From NCBI RefSeq assembly GCF_030272615.1, contig NC_081409.1, positions 872,221,379 through 872,285,378 on the forward strand: 64,000 bases of DNA, read 5' to 3'. Below the pieces are notes generated by a model. That model was not told the DNA's origin and did no database searches. It saw only the letters and a list, made by a program, of their open reading frames with translations. This DNA is from Cryptomeria japonica. Taxonomy: Eukaryota > Streptophyta > Pinopsida > Cupressales > Cupressaceae. This document shows, piece after piece, positions 20,166 through 31,214 of the stretch. The position numbers and the translations under genes were made by a program. Within the stretch, counting starts at the first letter, position 1. Each line of letters begins with the position of its first letter.

Positions 20166-20601
20166 AAGACATAAAACTTCTTTAGATGTATGCTATTGAT
20201 GGGTTCGTCGAGCTAATCTCTATCATGTGCTAATAGTTGATAAGCTCCTGACCCAAATACTACTATGACCACAAATGGACCTAACCAATTTGGTCCAAAC
20301 TTTCCTTTCTTTTCTTGATCTGACTGGTTTCGTGGATTTTCCTTTAGTACTAGTTCCCCAACTTGAAAGACTCGTGGTTTGACCCTGTGATTATAAATTC
20401 AGCACATTTTTTGTTGATATACCTTTAAGTGATCAAAGGCATTTTGTCTTCATTCATGGATTAATTATAACTCGTGAAATCTAGATACTCGTTGTTCTTC
20501 ATCTAGGACAAGACCTTTTAATGATACTCATAGAGAAGGTATCTCTACTTCTATTGACAGCATTACTTCTGATCCATAAACAAGAGAGAAAGGTATGTCA
20601 A
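20166..20601 (-). pseudogene. Integrase C-terminal fragment, left arm
   Basis: Read on the minus strand: a PFSLVYGSE-type motif at the inner end, then a segment typical of the region after the integrase core (IEVEIPSL, a VFQVGELVL-like motif, KFGPNWLGP-like sequence) and a C-terminal MHLKKFYV-like end. Several stops are present. It mirrors 20641-21077. The expected stop seen in the other two copies (GTC TAA) is here GTC TTA. Confidence 0.7.
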
Positions 20602-20640
20602 TCACATCTATATTGGGATGATGTGCATGCTCAGATGGGG
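20602..20640. other. Centre of the large palindrome
   Basis: A 39-bp spacer-like core whose outer bases still pair (CATCT ... AGATG). Bases 20596-20634 resemble the outer arm end at 18914-18952 over the same length (about 30 of 39 positions). This suggests the join used short homology between the element interior and its tail. Confidence 0.55.
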
Positions 20641-21077
20641 TTGACGTACCTTTCTCTCATGTTTATGGATTAGAAGCAATACTGTCAATAGAAGTAGAGA
20701 TACCTTCTCTACGAGTATCATTAAAAGGTCTTGTCCCAGATAAAGAACAATGAGTATCTAGATTGCAGGAGTTAGAATTAATTCATGAATGAAGACAAAA
20801 TGACTTTGATCATTTAAAGGTATATCAGCAAAGAATATGCTAAATTTACAATCACAGGGTCAAACAACGAGTCTTTCAAGTTGGGGAACTAGTACTAAAC
20901 GAAAATCCATGATACCAGTCAGATCAAGAAAAGAAAGGAAAGTTTGAACCAAACTGGTTAGGTCTGTTTGTGGTCATAGTAGTATTTGGGTTAGGAGCTT
21001 ATCAGCTATCAACACAGGATGGAGATTAGCTTGATGAACCCATCAATAGCATGCATCTAAAGAAGTTTTATGTCTAA
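20641..21077 (+). pseudogene. Integrase C-terminal fragment, right arm
   Basis: One frame from VPFSL near 20646 through EVEIPSLRVSLKG, VFQVGELVLNENP, KGKFEPNWLG and GAYQLST to MHLKKFYV and a TAA at 21075-21077. Five earlier in-frame stops show decay. This C-terminal segment normally follows the integrase core and aids DNA binding. It has the same polarity as E1 pol and could be E1's own 3' end, separated by the inverted left arm. The integrase core between them is missing. Confidence 0.72.
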
Positions 21078-21245
21078 AAAAGAAGAAAAATAAAAAATAG
21101 TGAAAAAGAAGAAAAAGAAAAAAAAGTGAAAAAGCAGAAAAATCCAAAAATAGTGAAAAAGCAAAAAAATCAAAAATAGTGAAAAAGAAGAAAAATAAAA
21201 AATAGTGCAAAAGCAAAAAAAATCAAATATGAGAAAAAGTGCAAT
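21078..21245 (+). repeat. A-rich minisatellite after the integrase stop, right arm
   Basis: Tandem ~25-bp repeats of the type GAAAAAGCAGAAAAATCAAA starting right after the TAA. It is purine-rich on the pol strand. It matches 19930-20165 (inverted) and 24815-24985 (direct). Confidence 0.75.
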
Positions 21246-21840
21246 AAAAATAGATGGTGAAAACCTAGCAAATAGGCGCTATTTGTCCACTAGCTCTTCC
21301 ATCTATTAGTTCATGCATCCTTCTACTTGCATTCATTTAGTGTTGTTCATATCCATAATAAAGCCTTGTACATACACAGGCATCCCAGGTGGCTCCTCAC
21401 CATGGTTTGGATCATTGGGTATATCGTAATTAATTTGTTTCTAGGCTTGGGGCAAAATCCTAAACCTAGCTAGGGACAAAAATTTTTGATCATTTTTTAG
21501 CTTAATCAAATAGGTAGAACCATAGTTAGGCAACCCTTATATGTTGGCATTTTTGATGATTATGTTGTGATTTTCATTGATGGCAACACTTAGGAAAATT
21601 TTGACATCTAAGTGTTTTATAACAAAAATATGTCATAATCAAAATTACTCCCCCTAAGCATATACACTATCCCTTTTCAAAAAATACAATGTATACCACT
21701 TCTTTATAGAGATAAACATGAGAGTATACATAGAATGCATCAAAATTTTAAATACTAGAATACTTCTCCCCCTTTGCCAACAATAACAAAATATAGCTGA
21801 ATAACCCCTGTTTCTATTAGTTGAATAAATGTTTATGATA

Positions 21841-22200
21841 ATAAAGAGTGAAACTTGTCAAAAATAGATTTAAAGTCCTGCATAAATTGCTTCATGGATA
21901 AGGACCATGACTCAAGCAATGAGGTAGCAACCTCACTCTCCATTGGCATCTGGGATACCTATTCCTCCATGGTGTCCAAGGTAATCATCTCTTGAGTAAC
22001 CATCAAGGCATCCAGATTGAGATAGCATTTCTAAATTATTTGTAGTCTTGGTAGTAGAACTAGTTGTAGTTCTTGCAAATCCCTGATCCGGTTGTTGATC
22101 TCCAAATCAATTCTTGTAGCCTGAAGTTGAAACCAGTGAACGGTTTTCCCATAAGCAGTAAAGGAATCATAGGGAATCTTGAAGGTGCTTATGAATGTCT
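21841..22200 (-). pseudogene. Decayed copy of the convergent coiled-coil ORF, right arm
   Basis: Inverted counterpart of 19001-19345, read on the minus strand. The helical frame is interrupted by stops and small indels, so only its position and similarity identify it. It converges on the integrase end of the right arm. Confidence 0.4.
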
Positions 22201-22278
22201 GTAAATTAGTTTGCAGTTTGTCTTTCTAAGCATGCACACCATCACAGAATAGATGGGGTTGACATATCTTGCTAAGTA

Positions 22279-23080
22279 AGAGATATACTTGTTCCTCTAG
22301 TCAAAGACATCCTAGAGTTACTCAAAAATCATGATAGAAAAAATCAAGATAGAAAAGTTGAACAAGTATGCTAAAATAATTATCCAAAAGATATCATCCA
22401 TTGAAAAGTCTGCAAATGTGCTAAGACTGAATTTGTGATAGTTTGATGGTTGATAATTTGATCTCGTGTTCAACGTTGGATGTGTCCTATTTTTTGCTTG
22501 ATAATGTTTGACCTTTGATTCCTGCCTGTTGATTCCTGCCACCTCACCCCTGGCCTTGGAAATCCTATAAATATTCCCCATTTTGAAGCAATAAGGATCC
22601 CATCTCATTTCATCTTATACATTGTTACTATAGGCATATCATTTGAGCATTATTGTTTTAAGCAATCACATCTTAGATTTAGTTTAATTTGATCATTTTC
22701 TAGCATAATGGTTGAATCATGTAGCTTAATCAATCTCTTTTCTAGCTTAATTGCATCATAATCATAGCTTAATCATGCATATCATTAGCTTAATTAGTCT
22801 CTTGGATCAATCTAGCTTAATCAATCCCATATCTGCATATCATTATCATTTCAAATCCTCTGTCTAGGTGTACTCAAATCACTGGGATTTCTTATCCAGA
22901 TCTGAGAGAAAATCCATACTCGCATCTCTTAGGAGGTGATAGGTCACTTTATCATGGTTCATCTTTGTTTTCTTATTATTTGATAGCCATGCTTGTAATG
23001 ATCTATTGAGTGGTTTGTGTTGCAGCTGCAGGTATCACACTTCACAAGCACGACACAAGTCATCACCAGCCAGCCACCAA
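22279..23080 (+). other. Non-coding stretch, LTR-like, with a TATA motif
   Basis: Contains TATAAATA at 22566-22573 and a stretch of repeated AGCTTAAT/TAGCTTAAT words at 22678-22815. The place fits a 3' LTR after the tail of the right arm. No second copy exists in the window, so LTR identity is a guess. The small minus-strand frame at 22318-22608 has no support. Confidence 0.35.
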
Positions 23081-23880
23081 CACCACCCAAACTACACCGT
23101 AGCACCCATCTCTACCTCAATAGGAGGGAAATAGTCTCAAAAACCATCCATCCCCACCATCGTAGTAGGAAGGGACACCTCAATAAGGAAAAATGAAGAA
23201 AACCCATGCTACAGAGAGAGGGCCGGCCAAGTGATATTGCTAGCAAAAATACAGTTGGACCCAAGAAGACAACCTATCAATAGATTTTCAAACAAACTCC
23301 AAGGAAAAGAAAGAACCAGAGGAACCAAAAACAACCCCAAAAGGCCAGCCAAATCAAGCAACAATAAAAGGGGAAAGGGCTCTTGAAATAAATAGTGCAC
23401 TCCCACCCTCATGGCCTTAAGCCAGGGTTCCAAAAGGAAAACCATCGCCAAGAGAAGGAACAAAATGGTAGAAAACAAAACACCCCACCCCAAGGATAGA
23501 AGACAAACCAAGGGGAGAGGAAAGCTCAAAAACCCTAGATAGAGTCATGCAACTGAAACACCACTTGGGTCCCAAATCTCTCCCCCACACCAAAATAAAG
23601 AGGGGAAAAAAGAGACCACAGATCCCTCACTAGAGGAACCCCAAACACCATCAAATGCCACTAGATTGAACCCCATGATGGAGAGAAATCCATAACAGGG
23701 TGCAAGAGATCCATCTCCCTCAATGATGTTTGCATCAATGATAAGGACAATCTCCACAACCATTAACATTTTGAAGAAGCTAGAATTTTCAATTGACTCA
23801 TATCTATAAAAGGACTCATTCTGCATTTATTCTATAACATGGAAAGAGGGGTTTGATAATGATGCTATGATTGACAAGTG
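23081..23880. other. Unassigned stretch, possible decayed coding sequence
   Basis: Less AT-rich than its surroundings. The plus strand reads as a Lys/Pro/Asn-rich sequence with several stops (KTPHPKDRRQTKGRGK), reminiscent of a basic linker. The minus strand gives hydrophobic frames at 23209-23529 and 23545-23826. Neither shows a domain I recognise. Confidence 0.25.
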
Positions 23881-24709
23881 CATGTAAAGGCTATACACTA
23901 TAGGTTTGTAGATTTAAGAATGTAAAATAAGAAAAATATATTATATATCAATTCTATGTTCACATATTAATATAAATATTATCTCCCTTTTGTTGCGATA
24001 ATATTATTTTTCAAAAGAGTTTCAAAGTTAAACCTTATGCCACACAGTCTGTGATTGAATATAATCTCATGTCCTTTCACAATTTATTGATAAAATTGAA
24101 TTAAAATAGCATCATAACCTTGACACAATCACATATTCTAAATTTTTTATCAAATAAAGTTAGAACTAGTGTATATTAATTTAATTTGAGGTCTAATTTG
24201 TTTCATGAAACTAGTCTATGCCTACAAATATATTATTTTCCATTTTTAGTATTATCACTCTTTATTTGTCCTAGTGTTCTAAATCTACATTCACTTGAAA
24301 TTTTTTTATAGTTCTTGTTGGTTTTCATGTTTAAAATAAATTACTCCCCTATCCCAAACCATTGAATGATATTGATCCATCAAATGGATAATGATCAAGG
24401 ACACTAATCTCAAGCATGCAAGATGTTCCTAATTATTTTGCAAATTAGTTTCCTTGATAAATATTCTTGATAACATACTCAAGTAGTATTGAGGTCTAAC
24501 AATTATTGGATAGAATGATTTAGCATCATTTTTAAAATAAACAAGGATTATCCCTTTATATGCAATATCAAGGACCATAAATGAAATGCTTGTATTCTCT
24601 TACATCACATACACCAATCATAAGAATAGGTCATATTGGTCTCAATTTGAGGTTTATAGTTCAAAATAAAATAGATCAATTCTATAAATGAAGAAGTGAT
24701 TGTGATCAT
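23881..24709. other. AT-rich stretch, nothing identified
   Basis: About 830 bases without a supported ORF, repeat or RNA gene. Confidence 0.4.
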
Positions 24710-25515
24710 GTTTGTGGTCACAGTAGTATTTGGGTCAGGAGCTTATCAGCTATCAACACAGGATGGAGATTAGCTCGATGAACCCATCAATAGCATGCAT
24801 CTAAAGTTTTATGTCTAAAAAAGAAGAAAAATCAAAAACAGTGAAAAAGCAGAAAAAGAAAAAAAAGTGAAAAAGCAGAAAAATCCAAAAATAGTGAAAA
24901 AGCAAAAAAATCAAAAACAGTTAAAAATAAGAAAAATAAAAAACAGTGCAAAAGCAAAAAAAATCAAATATGAGAAAAAGTGCAATAAAAACAGATGGTG
25001 AAAACCTGGCAAATAGGCGCTATTTGTCCACTAGCTCTTCCATCTATTAGTTCATGCATCCTTCTACTTGCATTCATTCAGTGTTGTTCATATCCATAAT
25101 AAAGCCTTGTACATACGCAGGCATCTCAGGTGGCTCCTCACCATGGTTTGGATCATTGGGTATATCGTAATGAATTTGTTTCTAGGCTTGGGGCAAAATC
25201 CTGAACCTAGCTAGGGACAAAAAATTTTTGATCATTTTTTAGCTTAATCAAATAGGTAGAACCACAATTAGGCAACCCTTATATTTTGGCATTTTTGATG
25301 ATTATGTTGTGATTTTCATTGATGGCAACACTTACGAAAATTTTGACATCTAAGTGTTTTATAACAAAAATATGCCATAATCAAAATTACTCCCCCTAAG
25401 CATATACACTATCCCTTTTCAAAAAATACAATGTATACTACTTCTTTATAGAGATAAACATGAGAGTATACATAGCATGCATCAAAATTTTAAATACTAG
25501 AAGAATTCTCCCCAC
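24710..25515 (+). repeat. Third copy of the integrase tail and 3' region
   Basis: Direct copy of the right arm from about 20970 to 21775: GTTTGTGGTCA, the last integrase residues, the TAA after GTC, the A-rich minisatellite (24815-24985) and the untranslated stretch. It starts inside the integrase end and stops at ...TTCTCCCC, where the 1.74-kb tandem array begins. Both ends are therefore truncated. Confidence 0.8.
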
Positions 25516-25516
25516 A

Positions 25517-27253
25517 CCATACTACTGACCTTCAAAGCTTTCCAAGTCCCTTGGAAACACCCTGCAAGAAAATTTTGTATCTTGGACTGACACTTTGTCT
25601 TTGTCTTCGTCTTTATCTCTTCCTCTTCCTTTCATCATTCTCTCATTATCCTCATGTTGTTGCTACCAACTTCAAAAAGGTAATCATGCTCTCAAATACT
25701 CACATCCATGGAGTATCTAATGACTGCAACTCAAGGTGTTCCTCAGGCATCAACCTCTCTTACTACACACACACAAACTCATACTTCCTTTGCCTCACCT
25801 AGGAGTATCTTTTTCCTCTCTCCCTAGTCTTTTGGCAACCAAAACAAGGTTCTCTCCCCAACCTATTCCTCCATAGTTAGGTGGATCCAACACCTACAAC
25901 CAAACACAACATAAAAAAATTCCTACCCCAAATATTTTGATGGGCTTTGATACCAATTTGATGCAAAGTATCATGAAAAAATAACCAAGAACTGCAAATC
26001 AACCATTGAGTCCCAATCCTAGGGTGCTCAATGACCCAAAATAATCATCAATGTACAACCTTGATATGTTTTAGGCATCTAACAAGACTAATATCAACCA
26101 ATTCAATATCAAATCTCTCATATCATTTTATAACCCTTTAAACATTAATTAGGACCCAAACAATGCATTATGTTGTCCTAGTTAAAGACAGTCAGATAGA
26201 CCCGTACTCTCTTATTAATAACCTTCAAACCCAAAAATATTTTGAAGATCGCTTCAATGAGGCTTTATAAAACTAGGTTTCTAAACCCATATCCAAAATT
26301 GAGAACAATTCAAATGTGGATTTAAGAGTTATGGTCTCTGCACCAAGACCATTTTGACTGTTAAAAAAAACAAGAAATATGCATTCCCAGTCCAACTAGG
26401 GCATCAAATATCTCATAAAATACTTAACCAATCACATTGAAACTGAATTTATTTGAAATATAATTCAACCCTCTAGAAAACATCAAAGTTACAACAATTT
26501 CCAATAGTGCAATCAAAATATTTTAGTGAAACTCTCCACAAACGCCAATTTGGAGGGTTTTTTGACAATTTTCACCAAAACTTGCATAACTTGCTTCAAA
26601 GTGATTGAAATTAAATGAAACCAATGGGAAAACAAATTTAACTCATGAAATTATCATATATAATATATTTACAATGGAGACAAATGATTTTTGAAATAGA
26701 AAAATGTGAATGATCAGACTACAATACCCAGAAAACAATGTGGAGTGTGTAGAAACTTCAAATGTTATTCATTTCCTTCCTCCAATCATACACACCTCCA
26801 TTGGATTCAACCAAATGATGGATTTTGTAATCTCCACACATCCATATGGAAGTTAAAACTTCCCAAGGCCAATTATATCATTGGTTTGCAACTTTTAGAA
26901 CATTGTTTGTTACTTGACAACACTTTACTTCATTGACAACTTTCACATTTTAGAAAAAAAGACCTCTAAACTTCACTTAGACACTTTGAACACCTTATAA
27001 TGGACTGAAAAACAACCTTTTACATCATTTTTACCCTTTCATGTCTCTTTTACACAAGATTGACCTCATAAACCCAATCAAGACCTTATTAGGACAACTT
27101 GGACAACTCATTACAATTGGCTCTTTTAGCCTTACATATTACCTCATAATGACTCAAAATACATTAAAATGACCATATAAACTCAAATATGAGTGAAATG
27201 ACTCATGGAATGATCTTTAACCTCCTAGTGTACCTTTTGGTTAGTTTCTCCTA
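25517..27253. repeat. 1.74-kb tandem array, unit 1
   Basis: Units are counted from the CACCATACTAC word. This one is 1737 bp. A minus-strand primer-site-like sequence, altered (TTGGTATCAAAGC), lies at 25944-25956. Short plus-strand frames, including a 76-codon one near 26706 that recurs in other units, look like by-products of repeat similarity and lack any domain. Confidence 0.85.
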
Positions 27254-28992
27254 CACCATACTACAAACCTTGAAAGCTTGCCAAGTCCCTTGAAAAAAAC
27301 CTGCAAGAAAATTTTGTATATTGGACTGAAGCTTTGCCTTTGTCTTCATCTTTATCTCTACTCTTCCTTTCATCATTCTCTTATTATCCTCATGCTGCTG
27401 CTACCAACTTCAAAAAGGTAATAATCTTCTCAACTACTCATATCCATGGAGTATCCAATGGCTGCAACTCAAGGTGCTCCTTAGGCATCCACCTCTCCTA
27501 CTGCACACACACAAACTCATATTTCCTTTGCCTCACCTAGGAGTATCTTTTTCCTCTCTCCCTAGTCTTTTGGCAACCACAACCAGGTTCTCTCCTCAAC
27601 TTGTTCCTCTTTAGTTAGGTGTATTCAAAACCTACAACCAAACACAACATAGACAAATTTCCTAGCCTAGATCTTTTGTTGGGCTCTGATACCAATTTGA
27701 TGCAGAGTGTCGTGAAAAAACAACCAAGAACCCCAAATCAACCGTGGAGTCGCAATCCTAGGGTGCTCAATGACCCAAAATAATAATCAATCTACAACCT
27801 TGATATGTTTGAGGAATCTAACAAGACTACTATCAACCAATCCAATATCAAATCTTTCATATCATTTTATAACCCTTAAACATTATTTAGGACTCAAACA
27901 ATGCATTGTATTGTCCCAATTAATGGCAGTCAAATAGACCTGTACTCTATTGTTAATAACATTCAAACCCAACAATATTTTGAAGATCGCTTTAGTGGGG
28001 CTTTAAAAAAATGGGTTTCAAAACCCTTATCCAAAATTGATAACAATTCAAAGGTGGAGTTAAGATTAATGGTCTCTGCACCAAGACCATTTTTACTGTT
28101 ACAAAAAAAATAAGAAATCTACATTCCCAGTCCAAATAGGGCATCAAATATCTCATAAAATACTTTACAAATCACATTTAAACTAAATTCATTTGAAATA
28201 TAATTCAACCATCTATCAAACACAAAATTTACAAGAATTTCGAATGGTGCAATCAAAAGACTTTAGTGAAACTCTCCACAAACCCCAATTTGGAGGGTTT
28301 TTTGAAAGTTTTCACCAAAACTTGCATAACTTGATTTAAAATGATTGAAATTCAATGAAACTAAAGGGAAAATAAATTTAACTCATTCTATTATCATATC
28401 CAATATATTTCCAATGGATACAAATGATTTTTCATAAAGAAAAATGTGAATGACCAGACTGCAATACCCAGAAAACAATGTGGAGTATGTAAAAACTTTA
28501 AATGGTATTCATTTCCTTCCTCCAATCATACACACCCCCATTGTATTAGACAAAATGATGGATTTTATAACCTCCACACATCCATATGGAAGTTACAACT
28601 TCTCAAGGCCAAGTATATCCTTGGTTTGCAACTTTTAGAACAATGTTTATTGCTTGACAACACTTTACTTCATTGACAACTTTCACATTTTAGAAAAAAT
28701 GATCTGTAAACTTCACTTAGACACTTTGAACACCTTAAAATGGAATAAAAACAACCTTTTACATAATTTTTACCCTTTCATGGCTCTTTTACACAAGATT
28801 GACCTCATAAACCCAATCAAGACCTTATTAGGACAACTTGGACAACTCATTACAATTGACTCTTTTAGCCTTACATATGATCTCATAATGACTCAAAATA
28901 CATTAAAATGACAATATAAACTCAAATATGAGTGAAATGACTCAGGGCATGATATTTAACCTCCTTGTGTACCTTGGGGTTCAATGCTCCTA
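27254..28992. repeat. 1.74-kb tandem array, unit 2
   Basis: 1739 bp. It carries an exact minus-strand TTGGTATCAGAGC (27683-27695), the usual tRNA-Met primer site of plant LTR elements. The sequence on the plus-strand side of it (TTTGATGCAGAG...) would be the LTR end, and the other side the leader. No gag or pol is present. Confidence 0.88.
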
Positions 28993-30733
28993 CACCATAC
29001 TACCGTGCTTGAAAGCTTTCCAATTCCCTTGGCAACAACCTGCAAGCAAATTTTGTATCTTGGACTGAAACTTTGTCTTTGTCTTCATCTTTATTTTTGC
29101 CTCTTCCTTTCATCATTCTCTCATTATCCTAATGATTCTGCTACCAACTTCAAAAAGGTAATCATCCTCTCAAGTACTCACATCCATGGAGTATCCAATG
29201 GTTGCAACTCAAGTTTTTCCTTAGGCATCCACCTCTCCTCCTGCACAAACACAAACTCATACTTCCTTTGCCTCACCTAGAAGTATCTTTTTCCTCTCTC
29301 CCTAGTATTTTGGCAACCACAACCAGGTTCTCTCCTCAACCTGTTCCTCTACAGTTAGGTGTATCCAACACCTGCAACCAAATACAACATAAACAACATT
29401 CCTAGCACTGATATTTTGCTAGGCTCTAATACCAATTTGATGCAAAGCATCATGAAAAACTAATCAAAAACCCAAAATCAACCATGGAGTCCCAATCCTA
29501 GGGTGCTCAATGACCCAAAATAATCATCAATCTACAACCTTGATATGTTTGAGGCATATAAAATGACTATTATCAACCAATGCAATATCAAATCTTTCAT
29601 ATCATTTTATAACCCTTTAAACATTAATCAAGACCCAAACAATGCATTATGTTGTCCTAGCTAATGATAGTCGGATAGACCTATACTCTATTATTAATAA
29701 CTTTCAAACCCAAAAATATTGTGAAGATTGCTTCGGTGAGGCTTTATAAAATAGGGTTTCTAAACCCATATCCAAAATTGAGAACAATTCAATAGTGGAG
29801 TTAAGATTCATGGTCTCTGCACCAAGACCGTTTTGACTGTTACAAAAAAAACAAGAAATCTGCATTCCTAGTCCAAATAGCGCATCAAATATCTCATAAA
29901 ATACTTAACCAATCACATTGAAACTAAATTCATTTGAAATATAATTCAACCCTTTAGCAAATGCCAAAGGTACAATAATTTCCAATGTTGCAATCAAAAC
30001 ATTTTTGTGAAACCCTCCACAAATGTCGATTTGGAGGGTTTTTTGATAGTTTTCACCAAAACTTGCATAACTTGCTTCAAAGTGATTGAAAATAAATGAA
30101 ACCAAAGGGAAAAAAAAGATAACTCATTCCATTATCATATCCAATATATTTCTAATGGAGACAAATGATTTTTCATAAATAAATATGTGAATGATCAGAC
30201 TGCAACACCCACAAAACAATGCAGAGTGTGTAAAAGCTTCTAATGTTATTCATTTCCTTCCTCGAATCATACACACCCCCATTAGATTCAATGAAATGAT
30301 GGATTTTATAACCTCCACACATCCATATTTAAGTTACAACTTCCCAAGGCCAATTATATACTTGGTTTGCAACTTTTAGAACATTGTTTGATGCTTGACA
30401 ACACTTTACTTCATTGACAACTTTCACATTTTAGAAAAAATGAACTCTAAACTTTACTTAGACACTTTGAACACCTTATAATGGACTGAAAACAACCTTT
30501 TACATCATTGTTACCCTTTCATGGCTCTTTTACACATGATTGACCTCATAAACCCAATCAAGACCTTATTAGGACAACTTGAACAACTCATTACAATTGG
30601 CTCTTTTAGCATTACATATGACCTCATAATGACTTAAAATATATTAAAATGACCATATAAACTCAAATATGAGTGAAATGACTCATGGGGTGATCTTTAA
30701 CCTTCTGGTGTACCTTTGGGTTAGGTGCTCTTC
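28993..30733. repeat. 1.74-kb tandem array, unit 3
   Basis: 1741 bp. The primer-site-like sequence at 29423-29435 has one change (TTGGTATTAGAGC). Otherwise it is collinear with unit 2. Confidence 0.88.
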
Positions 30734-31214
30734 CATCATACTACCGACCTTGAAAGCTTTCCAATTCCCTTGGAAACAACCTACAAGAAAATTTTGTATC
30801 TTGGACTGAAACTTTGTCTTTGTTTTCATCTTTATCTTTGCCTCTTCCTTTCATCATTCTCTCATTATCCTCATGTTGCTACTACCAAGTTCAAAAAGGT
30901 AATCATCCTCTCAACTACTCACATCCATGGAGTATCCAATAGCTACAACTCAAGGTGTTCCTCAGGTATCTACCTCTTCTACTGCACACACACAAACTCA
31001 TACTTCCTTTGCCTCACCTAAGAGTATCTTTTTCCTCTCTCCCTAGTCTTTTGGCAACCACAACTAGGTTCTCTCCTCAACCTATTTCTCTGCAGTTAGG
31101 TGGATCCAACACCTACAACCAAACACAACGTAAACAACTTTCCTAGCCCATATCTTTTACTATGCTCTGATACCAATGTGATGTAGAGCATCATGAAAAA
31201 CCAACCAAGAACCC
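30734..31214. repeat. 1.74-kb tandem array, unit 4, left part
   Basis: Interrupted by insert Z after AACCC (31210-31214). The primer site is intact at 31164-31176. With the right part from 41070, one target copy discounted, the unit is 1738 bp. Confidence 0.88.

Larger units (their letters stand above)
18900..20601 (-). repeat. Left arm of a 3.4-kb imperfect palindrome
   Basis: This arm is the inverted counterpart of 20641-22278. From the centre outward (minus strand) it holds an integrase C-terminus, an A-rich minisatellite, a 3' untranslated stretch and the end of an ORF on the opposite strand. The arms agree closely by eye, with scattered substitutions and indels (1702 against 1638 bp). 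The outer 39 bases at 18914-18952 are also similar to the centre at 20596-20634. Confidence 0.85.
20641..22278 (+). repeat. Right arm of the 3.4-kb palindrome
   Basis: Inverted copy of 18900-20601: integrase C-terminus on the plus strand (20641-21077), A-rich minisatellite (21078-21245), untranslated stretch with TCCCCCTAAGCATATACAC-type sequence near 21645, then the tail of a minus-strand ORF (about 21841-22200). It ends at 22278 where the match to 18900 stops. Confidence 0.85.

Noticed and set aside
23209-23826. Two hydrophobic minus-strand ORFs as membrane proteins
   Set aside because: No start context, no homology recognised, and the opposite strand gives an equally long Lys/Pro-rich reading with stops.
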